A stretch of DNA of 64,000 nt from Cupriavidus sp. WGlv3 (GTDB lineage: Bacteria > Pseudomonadota > Gammaproteobacteria > Burkholderiales > Burkholderiaceae), in the NCBI RefSeq assembly GCF_023952475.1, contig NZ_JALHRX010000001.1:186001-250000 (forward strand), given 5' to 3'. A program made the translations under genes and the position numbers. This document shows positions 28,033 to 35,860 of this stretch, piece after piece (within the stretch, counting starts at the first letter, position 1; the number at the start of each line of letters is the position of its first letter). Under the pieces are notes generated by a model. It did not search any database. It was given only the letters and a program-made list of their open reading frames with translations, and was not told where the DNA came from.

Positions 28033-28854
28033 GTGAATCCCGCCGTCAAGTCCCTCGCCGACCGTCTCGAGGCGCTGCTGCCGCAGACCCAGTGCACCAA
28101 GTGCGGCTTCAGCGGCTGCCGCCCTTATGCCGAGGCCATGGCCAGCGGCGCAGCCGCCTGCAACCGCTGCCCGCCCGGCGGCGCGCAGGGCATCGCGCGC
28201 CTGGCCGCGCTGCTCGGCACCGAACCGCTGCCGCTCGATCCGGAGCGCGGCAGCGAGCAGCCGCGCGCGGTCGCCCGCATCGACGAGAGCCTGTGCATCG
28301 GCTGCACGCTCTGCATCCAGGCCTGCCCGGTCGACGCCATCGCCGGCGCCGCCAAGCAGATGCATACCGTGGTCCCCGAGTTGTGCACCGGTTGCGACCT
28401 GTGCGTGCCGCCCTGTCCGGTCGACTGCATCGACATGGTCCCCGTCACCGGCACGCGCACCGGCTGGGACGCGTGGTCGCAGGCGCAGGCCGATGCCGCG
28501 CAGGCGCGCTACCTGGCGCGCAACGCGCGGCTGGTGCGCGAGCGCGAGGAAAACGATGCGCGCCTGGCCGCCAAGGCCGCCGCCAAGCTCGCCGCGGTGC
28601 AGGCCGAAGCGCCCGAGAACGACGCCGAGCGCGCCGCGCAGGAACGCAAGCGCGCCATCATCCAGGCCGCGATCGAACGCGCGCGGCAGAAGCAGCAGGC
28701 TGCGCGGCCGCGCAATACCGACAACGTGTCGGCCGCGGTGCAGGCGCAGATCGATGCCGCCGAAGCGCGGCGCGCGCGCGCCGGGCTGGCGCCGCGGCAG
28801 GACGATCCCCATCCCGCGCAGGACCCGGACAACGACCCGAAAAAAGCATCATGA
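28033..28854 (+). CDS. rnfB: Orphan RnfB-type iron-sulfur protein
   Basis: About 273 residues. An N-terminal Fe4S domain binds one cluster through CTKCGFSGC and a later Cys, then two ferredoxin-type [4Fe-4S] motifs, [14 protein letters not shown] and [14 protein letters not shown], and a long Lys/Ala/Glu-rich helical tail (about residues 155-270). The usual N-terminal membrane anchor of RnfB is absent. No other rnf gene is nearby, so it cannot be read as part of a full Rnf complex here. GTG at 28033 is preferred; a TTG at 28018 would add five residues, and neither has a clear ribosome site. Its TGA overlaps the nth ATG. Confidence 0.85.
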   Translation: MNPAVKSLADRLEALLPQTQCTKCGFSGCRPYAEAMASGAAACNRCPPGGAQGIARLAALLGTEPLPLDPERGSEQPRAVARIDESLCIGCTLCIQACPVDAIAGAAKQMHTVVPELCTGCDLCVPPCPVDCIDMVPVTGTRTGWDAWSQAQADAAQARYLARNARLVREREENDARLAAKAAAKLAAVQAEAPENDAERAAQERKRAIIQAAIERARQKQQAARPRNTDNVSAAVQAQIDAAEARRARAGLAPRQDDPHPAQDPDNDPKKAS

Positions 28855-29495
28855 ACGCTGCCAAGTGCCGTGCCATCTTCGAGACGCTGCGCGAAGTCAA
28901 TCCGGCCCCGGCCACGGAACTCGAGTACAGCTCGCCGTTCGAGCTGCTGATCGCCGTGCTGCTGTCGGCGCAGGCCACCGACGTGGGCGTGAACAAGGCC
29001 ACGCGTCGGCTGTTCCCGGTCGCGCATACCCCGCGGCAGATGCTGGAGCTTGGCGAAGCCGGCCTGAGCGAGTACATCAAGACCATCGGCCTCTACAAGA
29101 CCAAGGCCAGGCATGTGATCGAGACCTGCCGCATCCTGGTCGAGCGCCATGGCGGCAAGGTGCCGGCGCAGCGTGAAGCGCTGGAAGCGCTGCCCGGCGT
29201 GGGGCGCAAGACCGCCAACGTGGTGCTCAACACCGCGTTCGGCCAACCGACCATCGCAGTCGACACGCATATCTTCCGGGTCTCCAACCGTACCGGCCTG
29301 GCGCCGGGCAAGAACGTCGACATCGTCGAGCAGAAGCTGCTCAAGTGCGTGCCGCATGAATTCCTGCACGACGCCCATCACTGGCTGATCCTGCACGGCC
29401 GCTACGTGTGCAAGGCGCGCAAGCCGGAATGCTGGCACTGCGCGATCGAAACGCTGTGCGAGTTCAGGGAGAAAACCCCGGCGCCACAGCTGTAG
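28851..29495 (+). CDS. nth: Endonuclease III (DNA glycosylase/AP lyase)
   Basis: Removes oxidised pyrimidines and cleaves AP sites. 214 residues: helix-hairpin-helix [13 protein letters not shown] (114-126) with catalytic Lys120, Asp138 in VDTHIFRV, and the [4Fe-4S] ligands Cys187, Cys194, Cys197 and Cys203 (C-x6-C-x2-C-x5-C). The start ATG overlaps the rnfB stop (ATGA), so the two are translationally coupled, as with rsx/rnf and nth in enterobacteria. Its last 32 bases overlap the end of the convergent TetR gene. Confidence 0.97.
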   Translation: MNAAKCRAIFETLREVNPAPATELEYSSPFELLIAVLLSAQATDVGVNKATRRLFPVAHTPRQMLELGEAGLSEYIKTIGLYKTKARHVIETCRILVERHGGKVPAQREALEALPGVGRKTANVVLNTAFGQPTIAVDTHIFRVSNRTGLAPGKNVDIVEQKLLKCVPHEFLHDAHHWLILHGRYVCKARKPECWHCAIETLCEFREKTPAPQL

Positions 29496-30141
29496 CCGCG
29501 GCCGGCTCGGGCGCCGGGTCGGGCAAATGCGCCAGCACCAGCGCCAGCTGCAGCGCGGTGCGCGCGACCACGTCGACATCGGGACTGTAGCCGTGGCGGA
29601 TCCAGCGCACGGCAAGGTGGACCACGCCGCCCGCCACGCCCGCCGTCAGCAGCGGGTCACGCTCGCGCCCCGGCGGCAGCAGCGCCTGCGCCAGCAGCCC
29701 GCCAAATTCATCCAGCGAATCGGCCAGCGCGCCGTCAACCAGCTTGCTGACGCCGCGGATTTCCACCAGGAACACCCGCGCCGAGCGCGGTTCCCGCTGC
29801 AGCGCGCCGAAATAGGCGCGCAACATCGCCAGCGCCCGTTGCGCGCCGTCGTGGCCGGCGGCCTCGCCCGCCTGCACCAGGGTGTGCAGCAGGCGGTGCG
29901 TCACCGTTTGAAACGATGCCAGCAGCAAGGCCTCGCTGTTGGCGAAGGACTCGTAGAAATAGCGTTCGGTCAGGCCTGCGGCCTCGCACACGGCCTTGAC
30001 GGTGGCGTTCTGGTAACCGCGCTCGCCGTAGACCTGCACGGCCGCGGCAATCAGTTGCGCGCGACGCTGGGCACGGCGCTCTTCGGCTTCGGCGCCGCGA
30101 TAGCGGCGCGCGGGAGTCAGCTCGGGGGTCATGCGCGCCAT
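29464..30141 (-). CDS. TetR-family repressor of the monooxygenase operon
   Basis: 225 residues. HTH at about 24-70: RRAQLIAAAVQVYGERGYQN, then VKAVCEAAGLTERYFYESF. The C-terminal domain is all-helical and unassigned. The gene is divergent from the FMO-hydrolase-Coq4 operon, with two identical-type palindromes in the gap, so it most likely represses both directions and responds to a substrate of the operon. Start 30141 (MARMTPEL) or the Met at 30132 are both possible; CATAAT directly before the first ATG would make a leaderless start at 30132 plausible. Its 3' end overlaps nth by 32 bases. Confidence 0.88.
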   Translation of the reverse strand: MARMTPELTPARRYRGAEAEERRAQRRAQLIAAAVQVYGERGYQNATVKAVCEAAGLTERYFYESFANSEALLLASFQTVTHRLLHTLVQAGEAAGHDGAQRALAMLRAYFGALQREPRSARVFLVEIRGVSKLVDGALADSLDEFGGLLAQALLPPGRERDPLLTAGVAGGVVHLAVRWIRHGYSPDVDVVARTALQLALVLAHLPDPAPEPAAATAVAPGFSP

Positions 30142-30143
30142 TA

Positions 30144-30161
30144 TGACATTCCCTATTGTCA
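30144..30161. promoter_or_regulatory. Operator O1 for the divergent TetR repressor
   Basis: TGACA (30144-30148) and TGTCA (30157-30161) are inverted with an eight-base spacer, the same arms and spacing as the second site. It touches the TetR start codon, so it is suited to autorepression. Confidence 0.6.
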
Positions 30162-30167
30162 GAAAAC

Positions 30168-30196
30168 TTGCCGGATCCCTTCTGACAATCTATGTT
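30168..30196 (+). promoter_or_regulatory. Candidate sigma70 promoter of the monooxygenase operon
   Basis: TTGCCG (30168-30173) and TATGTT (30191-30196) with a 17-base spacer. The -10 lies inside operator O2. A start near 30203 leaves a leader of about 15-24 bases. Confidence 0.5.
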
Positions 30197-30203
30197 GTCA
30201 GAA
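30180..30203. promoter_or_regulatory. Operator O2 for the divergent TetR repressor
   Basis: TTCTGACAA (30180-30188) and TTGTCAGAA (30195-30203) are exact nine-base inverted copies around six bases. Its core TGACA-N8-TGTCA equals that of O1, and the centres are 39 bases apart. Size and symmetry are typical of TetR operators. Confidence 0.72.
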
Positions 30204-30217
30204 GTGTCACTGACCGG

Positions 30218-31780
30218 ATGCCTCCCATGCGCGATGCCAGTTCCGATGACGCAGTTCTCGATGTGCTGATCGTGGGCGCCGGCCTGTCCGGCATCGGTGC
30301 GGCGCGCCAGTTGCAACGGCGCTGCCCCGGCAAGCGCTACGCCATCCTCGAGGCGCGCGACGCCATCGGCGGCACCTGGGACCTGTTCCGCTACCCCGGC
30401 ATCCGCTCCGACTCGGACATGTACACGCTGGGCTATCGCTTCAAGCCCTGGCGCGGCGCCAAGGCCATCGCCGACGGCCCGTCGATCCGCGCCTATATCG
30501 GCGAGACCGCCGCGGAAGCCGGCATCACGCGCCAGATCCGCTTCGGCCACCGCGTGGTCAGCGCGGCATGGCACAGCGCCGACGCGTGCTGGACCGTCGA
30601 AGCCGAACGCGGCACCGACGGCAGCCAGGTGCGGCTGCGCGCGCGCCTGCTCTATGTCTGCGCCGGCTATTACAGCTATGCCGAGGCGCATCGTCCCGCG
30701 TTCGACGGCGAGGACCGTTTTCGCGGCCGCATCGTGCATCCGCAGTTCTGGGACGAGTCGCTGGACTACGCCGGCAAGCGCGTGGTGGTGATCGGCAGCG
30801 GTGCCACCGCGGTCACGCTGGTGCCGGCGATGGCCGGCCGCGCGGCGCACGTGACCATGCTGCAGCGCTCGCCCAGCTATATCGTGTCGCGCCCCGGCGA
30901 GGACGCCATCGCGCGCACCCTGCGGCGCGTGCTGCCGGAGCGGCTGGCCTACAGCGCCACACGCTGGAAGAACGTGCTGCTCGGCATGACCTTCTTCCAG
31001 CTGGCACGGCGCCGGCCGGAACGCGTCAAGGCGCGCCTGGTCGGCATGGCGGCGGCGCAGCTGCCGGCGGGCTTCAACGTGGCGACGCATTTCACGCCAC
31101 GCTACAAGCCCTGGGACCAGCGCCTGTGCCTGGTGCCCGACGGCGACCTGTTCCGCGCGCTGCGCGAGGGCCGCGCCTCGGTGGTCACCGACACCATCCA
31201 GCGCTTCACCGAAAACGGCATCGAGCTGGCCAGCGGCAAGTCGCTCGACGCGGATATTGTGGTCACGGCCACCGGGCTCAAGCTGAACATGCTGGGCGAC
31301 ATTGCGCTCACGGTCGACGGCCAGCCGCGCCGCCCCGCCGACTGCCTGGCCTACAAGGGCATGATGCTCAGCGACGTGCCCAACCTGGTGCTGGCGTTCG
31401 GCTACACCAACGCTTCGTGGACCCTCAAGGCCGACCTGACCGCCGAGTACGTCTGCCGCCTGCTGCGCCACATGGACCGCCATGGCCACCGCATCGCGGT
31501 GCCGCGCGCGCCCGCCGCGGTGCAGCCGACGCCGTTCCTGGATTTCACCTCGGGCTATGTGCAGCGCGCCGCCGGCGTGCTGCCGCGCCAGGGCGACCGC
31601 AAGCCGTGGCGCGTGCACCAGAACTACCTGAAAGACCTGCTGACGATACGGCACGGCCGCATCGCCGATGGCGTGCTGCAGTTCGGCGCGCCACCGGCGC
31701 TGCGTGAGCCGCGCAACGCGCAGGAGGCAACCGGCGCCAGCACCGTCGCGGCCGTCGCCGCCAGCGAGGTACAGCCATGA
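30218..31780 (+). CDS. Flavin monooxygenase, FMO / Baeyer-Villiger type
   Basis: 520 residues, class B flavoprotein monooxygenase using FAD and NADPH. The FAD motif GAGLSG is at 20-25, the family signature FxGxxxHxxxW is exact at 168-178 (FRGRIVHPQFW), and the NADPH Rossmann motif VVVIGSGATAVT follows. The stretch DLFRYPGIRSDSDMYTLGY is typical of the group that includes EthA-like Baeyer-Villiger enzymes. It would insert oxygen into a ketone or oxidise a heteroatom; the substrate is unknown. ATG 30218 is chosen over 30131, which would lie upstream of the promoter and inside the TetR gene; ATG 30227 is also possible. Overlaps the next gene by 4 bases. Confidence 0.92.
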   Translation: MPPMRDASSDDAVLDVLIVGAGLSGIGAARQLQRRCPGKRYAILEARDAIGGTWDLFRYPGIRSDSDMYTLGYRFKPWRGAKAIADGPSIRAYIGETAAEAGITRQIRFGHRVVSAAWHSADACWTVEAERGTDGSQVRLRARLLYVCAGYYSYAEAHRPAFDGEDRFRGRIVHPQFWDESLDYAGKRVVVIGSGATAVTLVPAMAGRAAHVTMLQRSPSYIVSRPGEDAIARTLRRVLPERLAYSATRWKNVLLGMTFFQLARRRPERVKARLVGMAAAQLPAGFNVATHFTPRYKPWDQRLCLVPDGDLFRALREGRASVVTDTIQRFTENGIELASGKSLDADIVVTATGLKLNMLGDIALTVDGQPRRPADCLAYKGMMLSDVPNLVLAFGYTNASWTLKADLTAEYVCRLLRHMDRHGHRIAVPRAPAAVQPTPFLDFTSGYVQRAAGVLPRQGDRKPWRVHQNYLKDLLTIRHGRIADGVLQFGAPPALREPRNAQEATGASTVAAVAASEVQP

Positions 31781-32760
31781 CCGTCGCGCTCATTGCGCTG
31801 GCCGTGCTGCTGGTCCTGCTACTGCTGTCAGGCGCCGCGCTATGGCTGTACACGTGGCGCACCGCCCGGCGCATCGAAGCCGCGATGCCGCCGCCCGGCC
31901 GCTTTGTCGACGTGCCCGGCGCGCGGCTGCATGTGGTGGAGCGCGGGCAAGGCCCGGCGCTGCTGCTGGTGCACGGCCTGGCGGGCCAGCTCGAGAACTT
32001 CGGCTACGGCATGATCGCGCCGCTGGCGGAGAGCTTCCGCGTCATCGCCGTCGACCGCCCCGGCGCCGGCCATTCCACGCGCACGCCCGGCAGCGCCGCC
32101 GACCTGCCCGCGCAGGCCGACGCGCTCGCCGCGCTGTGCGACCGGCTGGGCCTGGACCAGCCGTTGGTGGTGGGCCATTCGCTGGGCGGCGCGATTGCGC
32201 TGGCGCTGGCGATCCGGCATCCGGAACGTGTCGGCGGCCTGGCGCTGATCGCGCCGCTGACGCATCCGCCCAGGGAGATCTCGCCGGTGTTCCGGGCCAT
32301 GACCGTGCCGCGCGCATGGCAACGCCGGCTGCTGGCCTGGATCCTGGTGGTGCCGATGTCGATCCGCCATCGCGCCGAGGTCATGGACATCGTGTTCGGC
32401 CCCGACCCGGTGCCGGACGACTTCCCGACCCGCGGCGGCGGCCTGCTGGCCCTGCGCCCGCGCCACTTCCTGGCGGCGTCCGAGGACCTGATCGGCGCCG
32501 CGCACAGCCTGCCGGCGCTGCTGCGCGACTACGGCACGCTGCGCGTGCCGGTCAGCGTGCTGTACGGCCGCGACGACCGCATCCTCGACTTCGCCGAGCA
32601 TGGCGAAGCGCTGGTGGCCAGGGTGCCGGGCGCCACGCTGACCCTGGTCAGCGGCGGGCATATGCTGCCGGTGACCGCCATCGCCACCAGCGTCGACTTC
32701 GTGCGCGCCGCCGCCGCGCGCATGCAGGTATCCGCGCCGCGGCCGCCTCAATTCGCTTGA
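31777..32760 (+). CDS. Membrane-anchored alpha/beta hydrolase
   Basis: 327 residues. One N-terminal membrane segment (LIALAVLLVLLLLSGAALWLY) followed by an alpha/beta-hydrolase fold: oxyanion loop LLVHGLAGQ, nucleophile elbow GHSLGG, acid in LYGRDDRI and the His in VSGGHMLPV. It overlaps the monooxygenase stop (ATGA). In Baeyer-Villiger pathways the ester or lactone made by the monooxygenase is cleaved by such a hydrolase, which fits this pairing; that is inference from context. Confidence 0.9.
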   Translation: MTVALIALAVLLVLLLLSGAALWLYTWRTARRIEAAMPPPGRFVDVPGARLHVVERGQGPALLLVHGLAGQLENFGYGMIAPLAESFRVIAVDRPGAGHSTRTPGSAADLPAQADALAALCDRLGLDQPLVVGHSLGGAIALALAIRHPERVGGLALIAPLTHPPREISPVFRAMTVPRAWQRRLLAWILVVPMSIRHRAEVMDIVFGPDPVPDDFPTRGGGLLALRPRHFLAASEDLIGAAHSLPALLRDYGTLRVPVSVLYGRDDRILDFAEHGEALVARVPGATLTLVSGGHMLPVTAIATSVDFVRAAAARMQVSAPRPPQFA

Positions 32761-32776
32761 TCCTGAGAGACCGCCC

Positions 32777-33502
32777 ATGGCCACCACGACAGGTTCCAAC
32801 CCCTACAAGCAGGATCTCTTCGCCGCGTTGCGCGCCGTGCGCAAGCTGATGGCGAACGGCAACGACACCGAGCAGGTATTCCGCATCATGCGCGCGCTCA
32901 ACGGCCCGTCGATGCCGCGCAACTTCAGCCGCCTGCTGGCTACGCACGACGGGCGCCGCATGGTCTACCAGCGCATCGAACTGGCCGAGCGCCTGTCCGA
33001 TCCCGCTTATGTGGCCGGCTTCGCGCCGGGCACGGTCGGCGCCGCCTATCGCGCCTTCCTCGAACGGACCGGATACAGCGCGGACGGGCTGGCCAGGGTG
33101 TCGAACCTCGACCAGGAGCCGGTGCTCGAGGACGCCTACCTGTGGTTCGGCCGGCGCACGCGCGACATCCACGACATCTGGCACGTGCTGACCGGCTACC
33201 GCGCCGACGAAAGCCTGGGCGAAGCCGCGCTGGTGGCGTTCAGCTATGCGCAGACCGGCGGCAGGGGCTGGGCCATCATCGCCATCGCGGCGTCGCTGAA
33301 GAGCCTGCGCGTGACCGGCAGCCTGGCCTTTGCGCGCGCCGTGCTGGAGGGCTACCGGCTGGGCCGTCGCGCCGGCTGGCTGCTGGGCGAGGATTACGAG
33401 CAGCTGCTGGACGAACCGATCGACGCGGCGCGCGCACGGCTCGGCATCGGCGCGCCGCGGCGCTACCTGGCCTGCAATCCCATGCAGGAATGGACCGCCT
33501 GA
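32777..33502 (+). CDS. Coq4-family protein
   Basis: 241 residues of the COQ4 family (ubiquinone biosynthesis protein in eukaryotes, now linked to head-group decarboxylation/hydroxylation). The metal-binding motif HDxxH is at 132-136 (IHDIWHVLTGY) with Glu149 in SLGEAAL, one residue further than the spacing I recall. It is the third gene of the TetR-controlled operon, 16 bases after the hydrolase, and a strong terminator follows. In this setting it may act on a quinone- or ring-containing intermediate rather than on ubiquinone; inference only. Confidence 0.88.
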   Translation: MATTTGSNPYKQDLFAALRAVRKLMANGNDTEQVFRIMRALNGPSMPRNFSRLLATHDGRRMVYQRIELAERLSDPAYVAGFAPGTVGAAYRAFLERTGYSADGLARVSNLDQEPVLEDAYLWFGRRTRDIHDIWHVLTGYRADESLGEAALVAFSYAQTGGRGWAIIAIAASLKSLRVTGSLAFARAVLEGYRLGRRAGWLLGEDYEQLLDEPIDAARARLGIGAPRRYLACNPMQEWTA

Positions 33503-33526
33503 TCGCTGCGCCAGGCAAGGCCTAAG

Positions 33527-33558
33527 AAAAAAAGCGACCACCACGGGTCGCTTTTTTT
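33527..33558. terminator. Bidirectional terminator after the Coq4 gene
   Basis: Seven A plus GCGACC (33527-33539) pair with GGTCGC plus seven T (33546-33558). It serves the monooxygenase operon and, on the minus strand, the nitroreductase gene that ends at 33580. Confidence 0.9.
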
Positions 33559-33579
33559 GTTCGCGGGTAAGCCGCGCGC

Positions 33580-34167
33580 TCAGACGATGCGGCAGGCTTC
33601 GTCGAACGACAGGCGCGGGCCGCGCGGATACAGCTTGTCGGCGACGCCATAGCCCAGGTTGCACAGGAAGTTGACCTGCCACTTGCCGTCCGGGAAGAAT
33701 GCCGCGTTGACCTTGTCGGCGTCGAAGCCGCCCATCGGGCCGCAGTCCAGGCCCAGCGCGCGCGCCGCGAGGATAAAGTAGCCGCCCTGCAGCGAGCTGT
33801 TCATCAGCGCGTCGCGGGCGATCTTGGCGTCGTTGCCGGCGTACCAGGAGCGGGCGTCGGCGTGCGGGAACAGCTTGGGCAGCTGGTCGTGGAAGGCGGT
33901 GTCGAAGGCGATGATCGCGGTCACCGGCGCCGAGCGGGTCTTGTCGACGTTGCCGGCCGAGACGCAGTCCACCAGGCGCGCCTTCTCGGCGGCGCTCTTG
34001 ACGAACACGATGCGCGCGGGGCTGCTGTTGGCAGCGGTCGGGCCGAACTTCATCGCTTCATAGATCTGGTGCAGCACGGCGTCGTCCACATGGCGGTCCT
34101 GCCACACGTTGTGCGTGCGGGCTTCGGTGAACAGTTGCGCCAGCGCGGCGTGGTCGATCTGGGACAT
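33580..34167 (-). CDS. Nitroreductase family protein, RutE/HadB-like (putative malonic semialdehyde reductase)
   Basis: 195 residues, FMN-binding nitroreductase fold. [18 protein letters not shown] carries the FMN-phosphate residues, and [18 protein letters not shown] is the second conserved block. This subgroup is annotated as RutE, which reduces malonic semialdehyde in pyrimidine breakdown; no other rut gene is nearby, so the activity is uncertain. Start 34167 is chosen for the AAAGGA ribosome site 7-8 bases upstream; the in-frame Met at 34215 lacks one. It is the only gene between the Coq4 operon terminator and the EamA gene. Confidence 0.87.
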   Translation of the reverse strand: MSQIDHAALAQLFTEARTHNVWQDRHVDDAVLHQIYEAMKFGPTAANSSPARIVFVKSAAEKARLVDCVSAGNVDKTRSAPVTAIIAFDTAFHDQLPKLFPHADARSWYAGNDAKIARDALMNSSLQGGYFILAARALGLDCGPMGGFDADKVNAAFFPDGKWQVNFLCNLGYGVADKLYPRGPRLSFDEACRIV

Positions 34168-34255
34168 GCGCGTCCTTTCTGTACGGGAGGTGAAAGAAGG
34201 CGCGATTGTACCCAAGCGCCGGCGCGCCCCACGACAGCGCCTTTGAGCAACCCGT

Positions 34256-35194
34256 TCAATTCCCTTGCATGTCGGCCCGCGCCGGCGCCGGCGCGCTGCC
34301 GCGGCGGGTCAGCCACAGCACTCCCGCCAGGATCAGGCCGCCGCCCAGCGCCTGCGCCGCGCCGATCTGCTCGCCCAGCAGCAGGGCCGCCAGCACCACG
34401 GTGACCACCGGCTCCAGCGTCGACAGCATCGACGCCTGCGCCGCGCCCAGCCGCTGCAGCCCGGCAAAGAAGGTCAGGATCGCCAGCACGGTCGACAGCA
34501 GCGCGATCCCCGCCAGCGCCAGCCAGCCGCCGGCATCGGCCGGGAACTGCGGCGGCGTGCCCGCGCCCGCGCGCAGCACGCAGACAGCGCCGTAGACCAG
34601 TGCCGCCGCGGTGCAGATCACGGTGGTGGTGGCGATCGGATTGACGCCGGCGGTCAGGCGCGCGCCGACGATGATGTAGACGGAATAGATCACCGCCGCC
34701 GCCAGCCCCAGCGCGATTCCCAGCGGCGAGCCCGCGCCGCCGCCGACGGTCAGCCCGGCACCCACCGAGCACAGCACCAGCGCCACCACCGCGGCGGTGG
34801 TCAGCCGCTCTTTCAGGAAGATGGCGGCGAGGATGGTCACGAACAGCGGGTACAGGTACAGCAGCAGCGCCACCAGGCTGGCCTGCGCATGGTTGAGCGC
34901 GCTGAAGAAGCAGAACGACTGGCCGACATAGCCGATGCCCCCCATCGCCGCCAGCGCCAGCACGCGCCGCCATGGCGGCAGCGCGATGCCGCGCGTGCGC
35001 ATCACCCACGCCAGCGCCGCCGCGGCCAGCATGAAGCGCACCAGCAGCAGCCCGTACACGTCCGCGCCGGCGGCGTAGGCAAAGCGCGCGAAGATGGCCA
35101 TGGCGCCGAAGGCGCTGGCCGAGACCGCGATCAGCAGCACGCCGGCCAGCTTGTCGCGGGCAGCGGTCGGGGCGGTGGGGGCGGAAGCGCTCAT
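34256..35194 (-). CDS. EamA/DMT-superfamily transporter
   Basis: 312 residues with about ten hydrophobic helices in two EamA repeats (about 15-145 and 160-300). The second repeat has the usual [19 protein letters not shown]. Members export amino acids, metabolites or drugs; the substrate cannot be inferred. Start 35194 (MSASAPTAP) is preferred because upstream residues are not hydrophobic or conserved. It is divergent from the DUF1841 gene. Confidence 0.9.
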   Translation of the reverse strand: MSASAPTAPTAARDKLAGVLLIAVSASAFGAMAIFARFAYAAGADVYGLLLVRFMLAAAALAWVMRTRGIALPPWRRVLALAAMGGIGYVGQSFCFFSALNHAQASLVALLLYLYPLFVTILAAIFLKERLTTAAVVALVLCSVGAGLTVGGGAGSPLGIALGLAAAVIYSVYIIVGARLTAGVNPIATTTVICTAAALVYGAVCVLRAGAGTPPQFPADAGGWLALAGIALLSTVLAILTFFAGLQRLGAAQASMLSTLEPVVTVVLAALLLGEQIGAAQALGGGLILAGVLWLTRRGSAPAPARADMQGN

Positions 35195-35294
35195 CGGGCA
35201 GGCAGGGAGTCGGCGATCCCGCATTCTACTTGGCGCCATCGCCACGGTCGGGCCGCCGGCAAGGGTTGCCCCCGTCGTCTACAATGGCGCCACC

Positions 35295-35726
35295 ATGTTC
35301 AATCCCTCACGAGAAGAAGTCCGCCGGTTCTTCTGCGATGCCTGGCAGAAGCAGATCGCAGGCGGCGTGCTGACCCCGCTGGAAGCCATTGCCGTCGACT
35401 GGATCGGCGAGCACCCCGAGTACCACGAGTTGCTGCGCGACACCGAAGGCGCGCTGGCGCAGGACTACACCCCCGAGCAAGGACAGACCAATCCCTTCCT
35501 GCACCTGGCGATGCACCTGTCGATTTCGGAGCAGGTCTCGGTCGACCAGCCGCGCGGCATCCGCCAGGCTTACGAGGCGCTGGCGCGCCGGCTCGATTCC
35601 CCGCACGAAGCCCAGCACCAGGTGATGGAATGCCTGGGCGAGATGCTGTGGCAGGCCCAGCGCAGCGGCCAGCCGCCCGACGGCGACCACTACGTCGACT
35701 GCGTCAAGCGCCGCGCCAACCGCTGA
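35295..35726 (+). CDS. DUF1841 family protein
   Basis: 143 residues starting MFNPSREEVRRFFCDAWQK, the conserved beginning of DUF1841. Other conserved parts are NPFLHLAMHLSISEQ and the C-terminal GDHYVDCVKRR. Soluble, helical, found in beta- and gammaproteobacteria as a single copy; function unknown. It lies between the divergent EamA gene and pldA. The His/Glu-rich LHLAMHLSISEQ helix may bind metal, but that is only suggested by composition. Confidence 0.88.
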   Translation: MFNPSREEVRRFFCDAWQKQIAGGVLTPLEAIAVDWIGEHPEYHELLRDTEGALAQDYTPEQGQTNPFLHLAMHLSISEQVSVDQPRGIRQAYEALARRLDSPHEAQHQVMECLGEMLWQAQRSGQPPDGDHYVDCVKRRANR

Positions 35727-35826
35727 CGTGGCCCCTCCGGTGCGCGCCAAAAGTGCAGCGTACAATTCCTCACAAGCCGTTGCGGGCATGCGTGATAGGC
35801 TTTGGGCTCCGAGTTTTCCCCTAGTT

Positions 35827-35849
35827 ACGTTGCCATCACCCGGCAACGT
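35827..35849 (+). repeat. Stem-loop directly upstream of pldA
   Basis: ACGTTGCC (35827-35834) and GGCAACGT (35842-35849) pair perfectly around a seven-base loop, ending 11 bases before the pldA ATG. No T-tract follows. It could control translation or be an operator. Confidence 0.55.
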
Positions 35850-35860
35850 CGCGCATCTTC

